Origin: Verrucomicrobiales bacterium
GTDB lineage: Bacteria > Verrucomicrobiota > Verrucomicrobiia > Verrucomicrobiales > DEV007
Direction of reading: 5' to 3'
NCBI GenBank assembly: GCA_024638765.1
Contig: JAHEJT010000003.1
Location: 1-64,000, forward strand
Length of the DNA: 64,000 bases
Every line of letters begins with the position of its first letter. Positions within the stretch are counted from its first letter, which is position 1. The position numbers and the translations under genes are program-made. This document shows positions 16,977 through 25,539 of the stretch, piece after piece. The notes under the pieces were generated by a model. That model was given only the letters and a program-made list of their open reading frames with translations, was not told where the DNA came from and did no database searches.

Positions 16977-18082
16977 TGGTCGTCCTCCTTCCTGCAGTCG
17001 GATGTAGCGGAACTTGCAAAAAGTTTCGTCCTCCGACGCCCCACAACGGAAGATTTGGCATCTTCCGCTACATTTCTACTTCGCCATACCTCCTCACTTT
17101 CGCGTCCTCACTGCTCCTTTCCTCCTGCCAGGAACGCGCGTCGGACCTCACCCTCTACTCGTGGACCGAGCCCCACATGGGGACGCGCTTCGAGATCCGG
17201 CTCTACGCGTCCGGCGTGGAGATCGCGGAAAAAGCGAAGACCGCCGCCTTCGCCCGTGTTGCCGAGCTCAATGCCATCCTCTCCGATTACGTTCCCGACA
17301 GCGATCTCAACCGGCTCTGCGCTTCCGAGCCCGGCGTCCCTATTCCCGCGCGCGCGGACTTGTTTCACGTGATTGCAACGGCCCAGGAACTGGCGCACGC
17401 CACGGACGGCGCCTTCGACGTCACCAGCGGTCATTACACCCAAAACTGGCGGCGCAGCCTTCGCAAAAATTCGCTGCCATCCCCCGATACGCTGGCGCAC
17501 GCCCGGAAGCGGACCGGTTACCGTCACCTCAGTCTCGATAGCGACGCCGGCACCATCACCTTGCACCAGCCCGGCATGCGCCTCGACCTCGGCGGCATCG
17601 CCAAGGGATTCGCCGCCGATCAAGCGCTCGTCGCGCTCCGCGCCCACGGAATCACCCGCGCCGCCGTGGCGGCCGGAGGCGACATCGCCGCCGGAGATCC
17701 GCCCCCTGGCAAAGAGGGCTGGGACGTGGGCATCCTCTCCATGGACCGAGCACAGGAATCCCTGTCGCAAACCGCAAAACTGGCGAATGCTGCCGTCTCC
17801 ACCTCGGGCGACCGCGAACAGTTCGTCGAAATCGAGGGCATCCGCTATGCACACATCGTCGATCCGCGCACCGGCCTGGGTCTCACCCGGCGTATCACCG
17901 CCAGCGTCATCGCTCCCACCGCGATCCGGTCCGACAGTCACGCCACCGTCCTCTGCATCCTTGGCGTGGAAAAAGGACTCGCTCTAATCGAAGCCACCCC
18001 CGGCCTGGAAGCGCTCATCATCACCGAGGGCCCGGACGGAACTCAAACCCGACACCGTTCCTCCGGCTTTCCGGCAAAGTAA
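16976..18082 (+). CDS. apbE: FAD:protein FMN transferase (ApbE lipoprotein)
   Basis: The protein has 368 residues from the ATG that overlaps the previous stop (TGATG). ApbE attaches FMN covalently to periplasmic redox subunits such as those of Na+-pumping NQR or RNF. Visible are HMGTRFEIRLY, DGAFDVTSGHY, LDLGGIAKGFAAD, AAGGDIAAG and the C-terminal IVDPRTGLGLTRR. A lipobox LLLSSC lies at residues 47-52, preceded by about 30 residues that look unlike a signal peptide and are encoded by a palindromic element. No in-frame ATG, GTG or TTG lies between, so either the long form is made or an unusual start is used. Confidence 0.9.
   Translation: MVVLLPAVGCSGTCKKFRPPTPHNGRFGIFRYISTSPYLLTFASSLLLSSCQERASDLTLYSWTEPHMGTRFEIRLYASGVEIAEKAKTAAFARVAELNAILSDYVPDSDLNRLCASEPGVPIPARADLFHVIATAQELAHATDGAFDVTSGHYTQNWRRSLRKNSLPSPDTLAHARKRTGYRHLSLDSDAGTITLHQPGMRLDLGGIAKGFAADQALVALRAHGITRAAVAAGGDIAAGDPPPGKEGWDVGILSMDRAQESLSQTAKLANAAVSTSGDREQFVEIEGIRYAHIVDPRTGLGLTRRITASVIAPTAIRSDSHATVLCILGVEKGLALIEATPGLEALIITEGPDGTQTRHRSSGFPAK
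17003..17072. repeat. Palindromic element inside the 5' end of apbE
   Basis: The element has a 10-bp outer stem (TGTAGCGGAA at 17003 against TTCCGCTACA ending 17072) that encloses two smaller hairpins (AACTT...AAGTT and GGAAGAT...ATCTTCC). It sits between the overlapped start codon and the lipoprotein signal and is translated in the long form. Confidence 0.6.
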
Positions 18083-18528
18083 GACAGGCTTCCAGCCTGT
18101 CAGTGTGACGCAGGCGTCCCGCCTGCGGTTTGAAAAGAATCGCAGGCGACTGCCCTAGCGCGGAGCGCTTTATTACGGGCAAAGCCAATCTGCAGGGCGC
18201 GCCGAAGGCGGAATAAACGCCTGCGCCCCACTCTCTCCATCGTCATCCCCTTCCTCCCCTTTGTGTTATCCCGCCCCTCTCCCTCGTGTCATCCCGAGCG
18301 AAGTCGAGGGATCTCTCACATCAATCGGTGGGACCGGTTTAGCCTCTGCTATCCGGACAAAGCCATGATGCTCTCCCCTTTCTGCGAAGTCCAGGATGAC
18401 AAGACCGTCTCGGGGGTAACGAGAGATCCCTCGACTACGCTCGGGATGACAACGAGAAGCGCGGGCATCCGGCGTCATACTTCTCCAATAACCAATAACG
18501 ATTAACGTGCGCGAAGCGCGCCCCACAC
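18083..18528. repeat. 446-bp spacer: REP-like copy and an inverted repeat pair
   Basis: Bases 18083-18232 are the fullest copy of the REP-like family (GACAGGCTTCCAGCCTGTC, CAGGCGTCCCGCCTG, GCGCGGAGCGC, CTGCAGGGCGCGCCGAAGG). Bases 18288-18317 and 18421-18450 are inverted copies of the GTCATCCCGAGCGAAGTCGA repeat enclosing about 100 bases. A short 7-bp array (CCAATAA, CCAATAA, CGATTAA) lies at 18486-18506. No gene was seen. Confidence 0.6.
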
Positions 18529-19647
18529 TCACCCCATCACCTTGAGTAGGTACCAACGCAGGATGATCCAGCCGTAGAACATCCAGATCACCGCTCCCAG
18601 GGCCAGAAAAGGCCCGAAGGGAATCTTGCTCGACCATTCCTGCTTCCCCGTTATCCGCGCCGTCAGACCCACGATTGCGCCAGCCAGTGAGCCCGCCAGG
18701 ACCGTAAAAATCACGGCGCGCCAGCCCAGGAAAGCGCCGATTAACGCCATGAATTTGACGTCCCCAAACCCCATGGCCTCGCGCGGGATCACCACCTCGG
18801 TCGCGTCGCCTTCAAGCGAATCAAGATCCTCCAGGCTGATCTTCTGATCGCCGACCTCCACGCGATCATAAAAAATCCGCGCCGTAACGTCGCGATGCTC
18901 CTTGCTCTTGACCTTAATCCGCGGGCATTCCATCACCATCCGGTCGGAGGGCCGGAAGAAAAACTCGGACCACAAGGTGCTCTCTTCCCCCAACCTGAAC
19001 ACGGGTTCTTCCTCCCCCTCCCCCTGCGTAATGCTCCACGGGACCGGTTCTTCAAAACTTTCCTTGAGCCGTCCGAAGAGCAGTTTTCCCAAGTGCACTA
19101 CCGCCCACAGTGATCCGTATCCCACCACCGCTCCCAGGGCCGATTGGCCCAGCGAACGCACGTGGGATACCTCGCCGAAAAGCTGTGGCACGATGAACGC
19201 GCACCCCAGCCCGACAATTGCCCCCCCGATCGTAATCCCGTCCGGTATGATGTAATGTTCCAGGTCAATAAAAGTCGCCGCGATCAGCAGGCTGATGAGA
19301 ATCCAGTAAATCAGCGCGATCTGCCACGGAAAATAGATCCAGATGAGGATAAAGAAGAGCGCCGTAATCAACTCCACCAAGACGTAGCGAAAAGCGATCT
19401 TGGCTCCGCATTCAGCGCATTTCCCCCGCAAGACCACCCAACTGAACAGTGGGATGTTTTGGTACCAGGGAATCGGTTTCTTACAGAACGGACAGAACGA
19501 GCGCTTGGGCTTGTTCACGGTCATGTCCCGCGGCACACGGTGAATGACAACGTTGAGAAAGGATCCCACGCACGCCCCCAGCATAAAGGCCCCCGCGCCG
19601 TAGATCAAAGAGACCGCCAGCGGATCACTGATAAGCACCGCGAACAT
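18529..19647 (-). CDS. pilD: Prepilin peptidase / N-methyltransferase (type IV leader peptidase)
   Basis: The protein has 372 residues. The start is set by TCAGGGGGAATTGATG, a good ribosome-binding site. It is an inner-membrane aspartyl protease that cuts and methylates type IV pilins and pseudopilins. Visible are GSFLNVVIHRVP, two CxxC pairs (CPFCKKPIPW and CAECGAKIAFRY) of the zinc-binding methylase part, and the catalytic Asp regions FIDLEHYIIPD (about 126-136) and GFGDVKFMALIG. Between the two Asp regions lies an insert of roughly 100 mostly polar residues, longer than in classical PilD. No pilus gene is in the window. Confidence 0.9.
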   Translation of the reverse strand: MFAVLISDPLAVSLIYGAGAFMLGACVGSFLNVVIHRVPRDMTVNKPKRSFCPFCKKPIPWYQNIPLFSWVVLRGKCAECGAKIAFRYVLVELITALFFILIWIYFPWQIALIYWILISLLIAATFIDLEHYIIPDGITIGGAIVGLGCAFIVPQLFGEVSHVRSLGQSALGAVVGYGSLWAVVHLGKLLFGRLKESFEEPVPWSITQGEGEEEPVFRLGEESTLWSEFFFRPSDRMVMECPRIKVKSKEHRDVTARIFYDRVEVGDQKISLEDLDSLEGDATEVVIPREAMGFGDVKFMALIGAFLGWRAVIFTVLAGSLAGAIVGLTARITGKQEWSSKIPFGPFLALGAVIWMFYGWIILRWYLLKVMG

Positions 19648-19842
19648 CAATTCCCCCTGAAACCTGCAATCCGGCATCGCCGGCTCGAATCCCTCCATCG
19701 AGCAGCCGCCAGTCCCCCAGACACTGAAAACATGGCCATACAATCCCCCGAAAATCCAATTTGTCGAGTCCGGGGTTATGTCAGGGTCCCGAAAGAACTT
19801 GTCCCGCGGCCTTTCCCATGGGAAATAACGTGCCGCCAACCC

Positions 19843-20559
19843 ATGACACCGCTCCCCGGAAGGCTCAGGCTCTCTTTCCTCGTCATCTTGGCCGCTGTTT
19901 TCTCCGGCTGTCACACACCGCCACCCGAACCCCCGCCCGCGGCGGCTCGAATCTCCGCGGCATCTGCCGGTGATCCCTCCCCGCCACTTCACCGATACAA
20001 CCTCGTGGACCTTCGCGTCTTCGACCCCACCATCGCCGTGGAGCTGCGTTACGGAAAGAGCGACAACCTCGCCGGACGCGCGCTCTACCCGCCGGACATG
20101 CCCTGCCTCGTCTTTTACGATACCGCCCGCCGCCTCCGACGCGCCCAGGAAAATCTCCGCGCCCAGGGATACGGCCTTAAAATCTGGGACGCCTGGCGTC
20201 CCCCCAGCGTGCAACGCAAACTTTGGGAGGCCTCGCCCCAGGGCGAATGGGTCGCCCAACCTGTGAAAAAATGGTCGCACCACTGTTTCGCGACGGCTGT
20301 CGACGCCACCCTCGTCGACCTGAACGGAGTCGAGCAGATCATGCCCACCGATTTCGACGCATTCACGGAAGACGCCTCTTACATATACCGCGGCGACAAT
20401 GCGCGAATCGCTCGCAATCTCTGGATCCTGCAGCAGGCCATGGGAGACGCGGGATTCAAGTCAGTGACCAGCGAGTGGTGGCATTACAACGACACCAAGT
20501 CCGCGCACGCCGCCCAGCTCATATACGCCGCCGAACTCGGCATCAAATTGCCGGAGTAA
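19843..20559 (+). CDS. VanX/DdpX-type D-Ala-D-Ala dipeptidase, lipoprotein
   Basis: The protein has 238 residues. The start precedes a lipoprotein signal (LSFLVILAAVFSGC), so it is probably anchored in the envelope. The M15D zinc site is present: KIWDAWRPPSVQ, HHCFATAVDATLVD (His and Asp ligands) and EWWHYN (catalytic Glu and His ligand). The family hydrolyses D-alanyl-D-alanine; an envelope form suggests peptidoglycan recycling rather than glycopeptide resistance, since no vanH or vanA neighbours exist. It is divergent from the prepilin peptidase across a 195-bp spacer. Confidence 0.88.
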   Translation: MTPLPGRLRLSFLVILAAVFSGCHTPPPEPPPAAARISAASAGDPSPPLHRYNLVDLRVFDPTIAVELRYGKSDNLAGRALYPPDMPCLVFYDTARRLRRAQENLRAQGYGLKIWDAWRPPSVQRKLWEASPQGEWVAQPVKKWSHHCFATAVDATLVDLNGVEQIMPTDFDAFTEDASYIYRGDNARIARNLWILQQAMGDAGFKSVTSEWWHYNDTKSAHAAQLIYAAELGIKLPE

Positions 20560-20580
20560 GACGCAGTCTGGGGAACTTTT

Positions 20581-20641
20581 AAGTAGCACAGGCTTCCAGC
20601 CTGTGTTTTTTCAAGTCACAGGCTGGAAGCCTGTGCTACTT
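20581..20641. repeat. Perfect 25-bp inverted repeat (hairpin)
   Basis: The arms 20581-20605 and 20617-20641 are exactly complementary around an 11-base loop containing TTTTTT. Each arm also holds the smaller palindrome CACAGGCTTCCAGCCTGTG. It lies 22 bases after the dipeptidase gene and 13 bases before the next start, so it may act as a terminator or as an mRNA structure masking the start region. Confidence 0.75.
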
Positions 20642-20653
20642 TCCTTCACTTCG

Positions 20654-21979
20654 ATGACCGCCCGCGATAAAGCCGCCGACCTCGTCCGCGTCCTCCAGGA
20701 GAAAGGGTTCACCGCCTATTTCGCCGGCGGCTGCGTCCGCGATTCCCTGCGGAAGAGTGAGCCCGAGGATTACGACATCGCCACCGACGCCACCCCGGAG
20801 CGCGTCCGCGAATGCTTTCCCAAATCCTTTCCCATAGGGGCCCATTTCGGAGTCATTCTCGTCCGCAAAGGCGACGAGGATTTTCAGATCGCCACCTTCC
20901 GCAGCGACGGCGCCTATCTCGACGGCAGACACCCGGACAAGGTCACCTTCAGTTCCCCCGAAGAAGATGCCCGGCGCCGGGACTTCACCATCAACGGTAT
21001 GTTTTACGATCCCGTCGCCGAAGAAGTCATCGATTTCGTGGGAGGCCAAAAGGATCTGGAGGCGGGGATCATTCGCGCCATCGGCGACGCGCACACTCGC
21101 TTTCACGAGGATCACCTTCGCATTCTGCGCGCCATCCGTTTCGCCACTACGCTTGAATTGGAAATCGAATCCGGCACCTGGAGCGCCCTCTGCGAGGAGG
21201 CGCCGAATATCCGGCGCATCAGCGTGGAACGCACCCGGGATGAACTCGTGAAAATCCTTCTCTCGCCCCATCGCCTCCGCGGATTCGATTTGCTCGTGGA
21301 GAGCGGCCTCGCGGAAATCCTGCTCCCGGAGATCATGGAGATGCGCGGCTGCGAACAACCACCGCAATTCCATCCGGAGGGCGACGTCTTTGTCCACACG
21401 CGCATCATGCTGGGACTGCTGCCCGCGGAAGCATCCCTCCCCCTCATCCTCTCGGCGCTGTTGCACGACGTCGGCAAACCGCCAACCTACAGTTTCGACA
21501 CCGAGAACCAGCGGATCCGATTCAATAATCACGACACCGTGGGCGCGCAGATGTCGGAGGAAATCTTGCGACGCCTGAAGTTCTCGAACGAAACCATCAA
21601 CGCCGTGGCGGAAGCCGTCGCCAAGCACATGATCTTCAAGGATGTCCAGAAAATGCGCGTCGCCAAATTGAAACGATTTATGGCCCGCCCCACTTTCCAG
21701 GACGAACTCGAACTGCATCGCGTGGATTGCAAGAGCAGCCACGGGATGCTCGACAACTACGAGTTTCTCCGCGAAAAGGCCGAGGAGTTCGCCAATGAAC
21801 CGCTGATCCCCCCGCGCCTCGTCACGGGCGACGATCTCAAGGCAATGGGCTGGAAACCGAGCCCCCAGATGGGCCGCATCCTCAAGGAAGTACAAAACCT
21901 GCAGCTCGAGGGAAAACTCACCGAGCGCGAGGAGGCGTTCCAATGGATCCGCAAAAATTTTTCCGTGCCGGCGGAGTAA
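20654..21979 (+). CDS. cca: CCA-adding enzyme / poly(A) polymerase family nucleotidyltransferase with HD domain
   Basis: The protein has 441 residues from MTARDKAADLV, the family's normal N-terminus. The nucleotidyltransferase head shows YFAGGCVRDSL and EDYDIATDATPERV with the two catalytic Asp, followed by RRRDFTINGMFYDP and the HEDHLRILRAIRFA helical neck. A C-terminal HD domain has ALLHDVGKP. It should add or repair the 3' CCA of tRNAs; poly(A) polymerase activity cannot be excluded from sequence alone. The start is preceded by the large hairpin rather than a clear ribosome-binding site. Confidence 0.9.
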   Translation: MTARDKAADLVRVLQEKGFTAYFAGGCVRDSLRKSEPEDYDIATDATPERVRECFPKSFPIGAHFGVILVRKGDEDFQIATFRSDGAYLDGRHPDKVTFSSPEEDARRRDFTINGMFYDPVAEEVIDFVGGQKDLEAGIIRAIGDAHTRFHEDHLRILRAIRFATTLELEIESGTWSALCEEAPNIRRISVERTRDELVKILLSPHRLRGFDLLVESGLAEILLPEIMEMRGCEQPPQFHPEGDVFVHTRIMLGLLPAEASLPLILSALLHDVGKPPTYSFDTENQRIRFNNHDTVGAQMSEEILRRLKFSNETINAVAEAVAKHMIFKDVQKMRVAKLKRFMARPTFQDELELHRVDCKSSHGMLDNYEFLREKAEEFANEPLIPPRLVTGDDLKAMGWKPSPQMGRILKEVQNLQLEGKLTEREEAFQWIRKNFSVPAE

Positions 21980-22122
21980 TGGGAGAAGCTTTACGCCCCG
22001 GCGAGTGGGACCGCGGGCAGCTAGCCGTGCCGAAGCCCTCGCGAAGGCTGGTCCCGCCCGCTTCCGGACCCCGCGCCCCCCGCCGTTGACCCCGCCCGCA
22101 ATCCCGGCGCAAGGTAAGCCCC

Positions 22123-24057
22123 GTGCAATTTCCAAATAAACCGGTGCTCGCCGCCACCCTGCTCCTCGGGATAATGGCGGCTTTTCTTGTCGCCACCGCT
22201 GCCACCTGGCCCGGCGCCCTCGCCGCGGCCCGGGCTGCGGAAACGCGCGTCCCGGTGATTGCCTACGTCCACACCGGAATCTGGTGGGCTACCCTTATCA
22301 ACACCGCCGGTATCGCCCTGCTTCTCTTCACCCGCCGCTGGTGGAATCTTCCACTCCCACCCATTCCGCCGGCTGAAATCTCCGCACCCCTGCGCCGGGG
22401 AAGACTTAAACGCACCACCATGGTTTTTTTCCTCCTCGCCGCGGTCGGCCTCGGCGCCGCCTTTCGTCTCCCGCGCATCGACGTCGGCTTCTCCGCCGAC
22501 GAAGAGGACAGCCTGCGTCACCACCTTCTTGGCCGATACCAGCAGCGCGATGACGGCGAAGTCCGTTTCCGCCAGGCGACCTGGACGGACACCTTCTTCA
22601 AAAATCACCAGCTCAATAATCACGTCTTATTTTCAGTGCTCGCCCGCAGCGTCCTGGAAGGCTGGCAGGAACTGGGACCGGACCGGGAGGGACGCTTCGC
22701 GGAATTTCCCACGCGCATCCCCTGCCTCCTTGCAGGACTGGGCGCCATTTTTCTCGTGGGATGGTTCCTCCATTCCCTGGGATATTCCATGGCCGGGGCG
22801 GGCGCCGCCTTCCTGCTAGCGATGCACCCCTGGCATATCCGCTATAGCGCAGAGAGCCGGGGATACTCGCTGAACATTTGCTTCGTCCTGCTCACACTCC
22901 ACCTCCTGCACCGGGCGCTGACGCGTGGCCAGTGGCGATACTGGACCGGGTTTGCGCTGGCACAGTGCGCGCTCCTCTACAGTTACGCCGGATCGATTTA
23001 CGTGCCCTTGCTTCTCAATGCCTTCACTCTTCTGGCGCTGCTCTTTCGCCTGCGCGGAAAAGATCCTTATCCCGCGGGCGTGCAAATTCGCCGCCTCCTC
23101 GTTGCCAACGCTCTCTCCGCAATGCTCTTTCTCCAGTTCATGGCCCCCTCCCTCCCCCAGATCCAGGAGGTCCTCGCTGAGCGCCGCGGCAGCGTGACTC
23201 TCGGTCCACGCTACCTCACCAACATGGGTGCCTATCTGGCTGCGGGTATGCCGTGGTTCCCCACCGATCCCGAGAGCCCGCTCCACCATAGCGCCGTCAC
23301 TGACGGGGCAAAGTTTTTCGTCGGGATCCTCGTGCCGCTGGCGATGCTCGGGGGCGCCTGGCGGCTGGCGCGAGCCTCGGGATTCCACGCCGCGTATGCC
23401 GGCACCCTACTGTTTTGCGCTCCTCTCGGATTGCTGCACGCGTTCGTCTCGGACAACCGGCTTCACCTGTGGTATCTCATTTTCGCGCTGCCCGGCGTCG
23501 CCATCCTCGCCTCTCTGGGCGTAACCGGGCTCGCGGCTTCGGCCCGTTCGCCGGCTTCTTATCGCCGGCGTGCGAGAAGAATCCTCATCCTCTTTCTCGC
23601 GATCTTCTGGTTTCAAACCCGCCCGCAACGCATCGTGATCATGCATCATCCCAAGGAACCACTCCAGGAAGTGATCGCCATGGTTTACGGAGAAACCGAT
23701 CCCTTTTCACCGGAAGGCCGCGCCATCCTCACTGCAGGCTTTTATACCGATGCCACCATCTATGATCCGTGGCTCTATTACACCGATACCCCGGGGCACC
23801 TCGTCACCATGATGGAACGCGCCCTCGACGAAAAGAAACCCCTCTATCTCACCTACGGCCATCGCGCGCTCTCGGAAAAGCATTACCCGGATCTCGTCGC
23901 GCTCGCCGACAACCCCGATCTCTTCAAACCGCTGCACACCTTCCACGGCCTCGAAGAACCGCAATTCACCCATTACCTCCTCAAGTTCACCGGGACTCGC
24001 GATACCCTCCGCAGCGTCGCGGATAATCCGGTTGCGACCCCCCGCGCCGTCCGCTAG
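22123..24057 (+). CDS. GT-C fold membrane glycosyltransferase-like protein (GT39-related)
   Basis: The protein has 644 residues and starts with GTG after AAGG. About eleven hydrophobic segments are visible (for example LAATLLLGIMAAFLVATAA, VFFLLAAVGLGAAF, ILVPLAMLGGAW). The first large outer loop has FSADEEDSLRHH, the acidic pair expected of GT-C enzymes that use polyprenyl-phosphate sugars. HPWHIRYSAESRGYSLN is also typical of this group. The last 150 residues are soluble and may face the periplasm. The acceptor is unknown. Its TAG stop is supplied by the end of the 215-bp element that follows. Confidence 0.75.
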   Translation: MQFPNKPVLAATLLLGIMAAFLVATAATWPGALAAARAAETRVPVIAYVHTGIWWATLINTAGIALLLFTRRWWNLPLPPIPPAEISAPLRRGRLKRTTMVFFLLAAVGLGAAFRLPRIDVGFSADEEDSLRHHLLGRYQQRDDGEVRFRQATWTDTFFKNHQLNNHVLFSVLARSVLEGWQELGPDREGRFAEFPTRIPCLLAGLGAIFLVGWFLHSLGYSMAGAGAAFLLAMHPWHIRYSAESRGYSLNICFVLLTLHLLHRALTRGQWRYWTGFALAQCALLYSYAGSIYVPLLLNAFTLLALLFRLRGKDPYPAGVQIRRLLVANALSAMLFLQFMAPSLPQIQEVLAERRGSVTLGPRYLTNMGAYLAAGMPWFPTDPESPLHHSAVTDGAKFFVGILVPLAMLGGAWRLARASGFHAAYAGTLLFCAPLGLLHAFVSDNRLHLWYLIFALPGVAILASLGVTGLAASARSPASYRRRARRILILFLAIFWFQTRPQRIVIMHHPKEPLQEVIAMVYGETDPFSPEGRAILTAGFYTDATIYDPWLYYTDTPGHLVTMMERALDEKKPLYLTYGHRALSEKHYPDLVALADNPDLFKPLHTFHGLEEPQFTHYLLKFTGTRDTLRSVADNPVATPRAVR

Positions 24058-24269
24058 TGTGGGGTCCCGTAAATAATGTGACACAGGGCGCGAGCAATCT
24101 TTTTCAAATTCGAGGCGCGAGGAGGGAGCGAAGCCCGCTCCGCGACCGACGAGCAACGAAGAAGTTGGGAAAGAGGGCCGCGCATCCTCCTGACAACGCG
24201 AGCGAAGCGAGGTAATTCCAAAATAATTCAATCCACTCTGCGTTGCAGAATTTACGGGACGCCACACTA
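24055..24269. mobile_element. MITE-like 215-bp element with 20-bp terminal inverted repeats
   Basis: The left end TAGTGTGGGGTCCCGTAAAT (24055-24074) and the right end ATTTACGGGACGCCACACTA (24250-24269) are inverted repeats with one mismatch. The interior has no gene and is rich in CGAGGCGCGAGGAGGG-like purine stretches and GAGCGAAGCGAGG. Its first three bases are the stop codon of the preceding gene. No second copy was found in this window and no clear target duplication beyond TA is visible. Confidence 0.55.
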
Positions 24270-24290
24270 ACTTGGCCCTTCCCAAGCCTT

Positions 24291-25427
24291 ATGAGTACCA
24301 CGCCATCCCACACCGCCAGCCCCACCGAGCACGACGAGGAAATCAACGCCAGAATCCTGGCTGTTTCGGAGGACAAGATCGGCGGCTTTGTCCGCTATCC
24401 CTTCCGGGACATCGCAGAACAATCCGGTGTGGAACTGCCGGTGGTCCTCGAACGCATCCGGGCCATGCTCGAGGCCGGGGTCATCCGCCGCGTCCGGCAG
24501 ACCCTGCTCGCCAACAAACTCGCCGAAGGCGCCCTCGTGGCCTGGAAGATCGACGAAGATACACTGGACGCCGCCTTTGATTTCATGTTCCGGGAAGATC
24601 CCTTCAGCGGCCACGTCGTCATCCGCTCCACCGACCGCGAGATCTCCGGTTCCGAATACCGGCTCTGGACCACCCTCAAAGTCCCCCAAGGCGAGTCCCT
24701 GGAAGCACACGCGGAGGTCCTCAAAAAACTCACCGGCGCCCAGGAATTCATCCTCATGCCCGCGCACGGCATTTTTGCGCTGGGAGTCGGCCACGTCCGG
24801 CGGAAAGAACTTGAGCCCGGAACCCGCGCCGATGCACCCGCGAAAATGATGACGACTTCCACCGTCGATCTCGATGATCGGGAATGGAAGGTCCTGCTCT
24901 CTCTCAAGCGCGAACTGGAAGCGGACGAAATCCGGGAAGACCCCTGGGAACCGCGCGCCGCGGAAGCCGGAATGCCGCTGGAGGAGTTCTGCGAAATTGC
25001 CGAGGGCCTGGACCGCAAGAAAGTGCTGGGTCGCTTCTCAACTTTCCTCGAACACGTCAAGCCCAGCCAAAAGGGCAAACGCGTCACGCGATTCAACGGC
25101 CTCTTCCACTGGCGCGTGCCGGAGGGCGTGCAGGAAAAGGCCGGCGCGGAGATCGGCCGCCACCCCATCCTGACGCATTGCTATTGGAGAGAAGGCGGAC
25201 CCCGCTTCGGCGATGTCAACATCATGGGCGTGGTCCACGGCACCGACAAGGATCTCATCATGGAGCACAAGGCCGCTATCGACGCTTACCTCGAAAAGAT
25301 CGGGATTCCGGTGCTATACACCAACGTCTTCTGGGGCGGGCGCAGCGAGATCAAGCCCTCGGAAATTTCTCCCATCGTCTACCGCGAGTGGCACGCGAAA
25401 ATGGCGAAGCGGCTCGCCGGAAAGTAG
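24291..25427 (+). CDS. Siroheme-decarboxylase-like protein (AhbA/AhbB type, duplicated Lrp/AsnC architecture)
   Basis: The protein has 378 residues and consists of two related halves. Each has an AsnC-type winged helix (YPFRDIAEQSGVELPVVLER with GVIRRVRQTL in the first, and the region around FCEIAEGLDRKKVLGRFSTF in the second) followed by a ligand-type alpha/beta domain (VAWKIDEDTLDAAFDFM; ILTHCYWREGGPRF). AhbA and AhbB, the two subunits of siroheme decarboxylase in the alternative heme pathway, have this form with about 150-170 residues each, so this could be a fused A-B pair. A plain Lrp-family regulator is the alternative. No other heme gene is adjacent. Confidence 0.6.
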   Translation: MSTTPSHTASPTEHDEEINARILAVSEDKIGGFVRYPFRDIAEQSGVELPVVLERIRAMLEAGVIRRVRQTLLANKLAEGALVAWKIDEDTLDAAFDFMFREDPFSGHVVIRSTDREISGSEYRLWTTLKVPQGESLEAHAEVLKKLTGAQEFILMPAHGIFALGVGHVRRKELEPGTRADAPAKMMTTSTVDLDDREWKVLLSLKRELEADEIREDPWEPRAAEAGMPLEEFCEIAEGLDRKKVLGRFSTFLEHVKPSQKGKRVTRFNGLFHWRVPEGVQEKAGAEIGRHPILTHCYWREGGPRFGDVNIMGVVHGTDKDLIMEHKAAIDAYLEKIGIPVLYTNVFWGGRSEIKPSEISPIVYREWHAKMAKRLAGK

Positions 25428-25539
25428 CCGCGCTCGTCAGAGCGTGGAGAAAATCGTTTCGCCCGCCGGGATACGGTCCACCTGCTGACGCAGGCGGCTA
25501 CATCGTCCCCCGACCCCCGACACTCGACCCCCGCCGCCC

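Noticed and set aside
19144-19842. N-terminal extension of the VanX-like gene by about 230 codons
   Set aside because: It lies antisense to the prepilin peptidase. The ATG at 19843 starts a proper lipoprotein signal.
19648-20283. Long N-terminal extension of the prepilin peptidase
   Set aside because: The upstream frame is antisense to the dipeptidase, and the ATG at 19647 has a good ribosome-binding site and matches the family start.
19843-20559. Vancomycin-resistance gene cluster
   Set aside because: Only a VanX-type dipeptidase is present; no vanH, vanA or regulator is adjacent, and envelope dipeptidases of this family are common in cell-wall recycling.
20636-22135. 499-codon minus-strand frame opposite cca
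   Set aside because: Antisense to a confident CCA-adding enzyme, with no recognisable domain.
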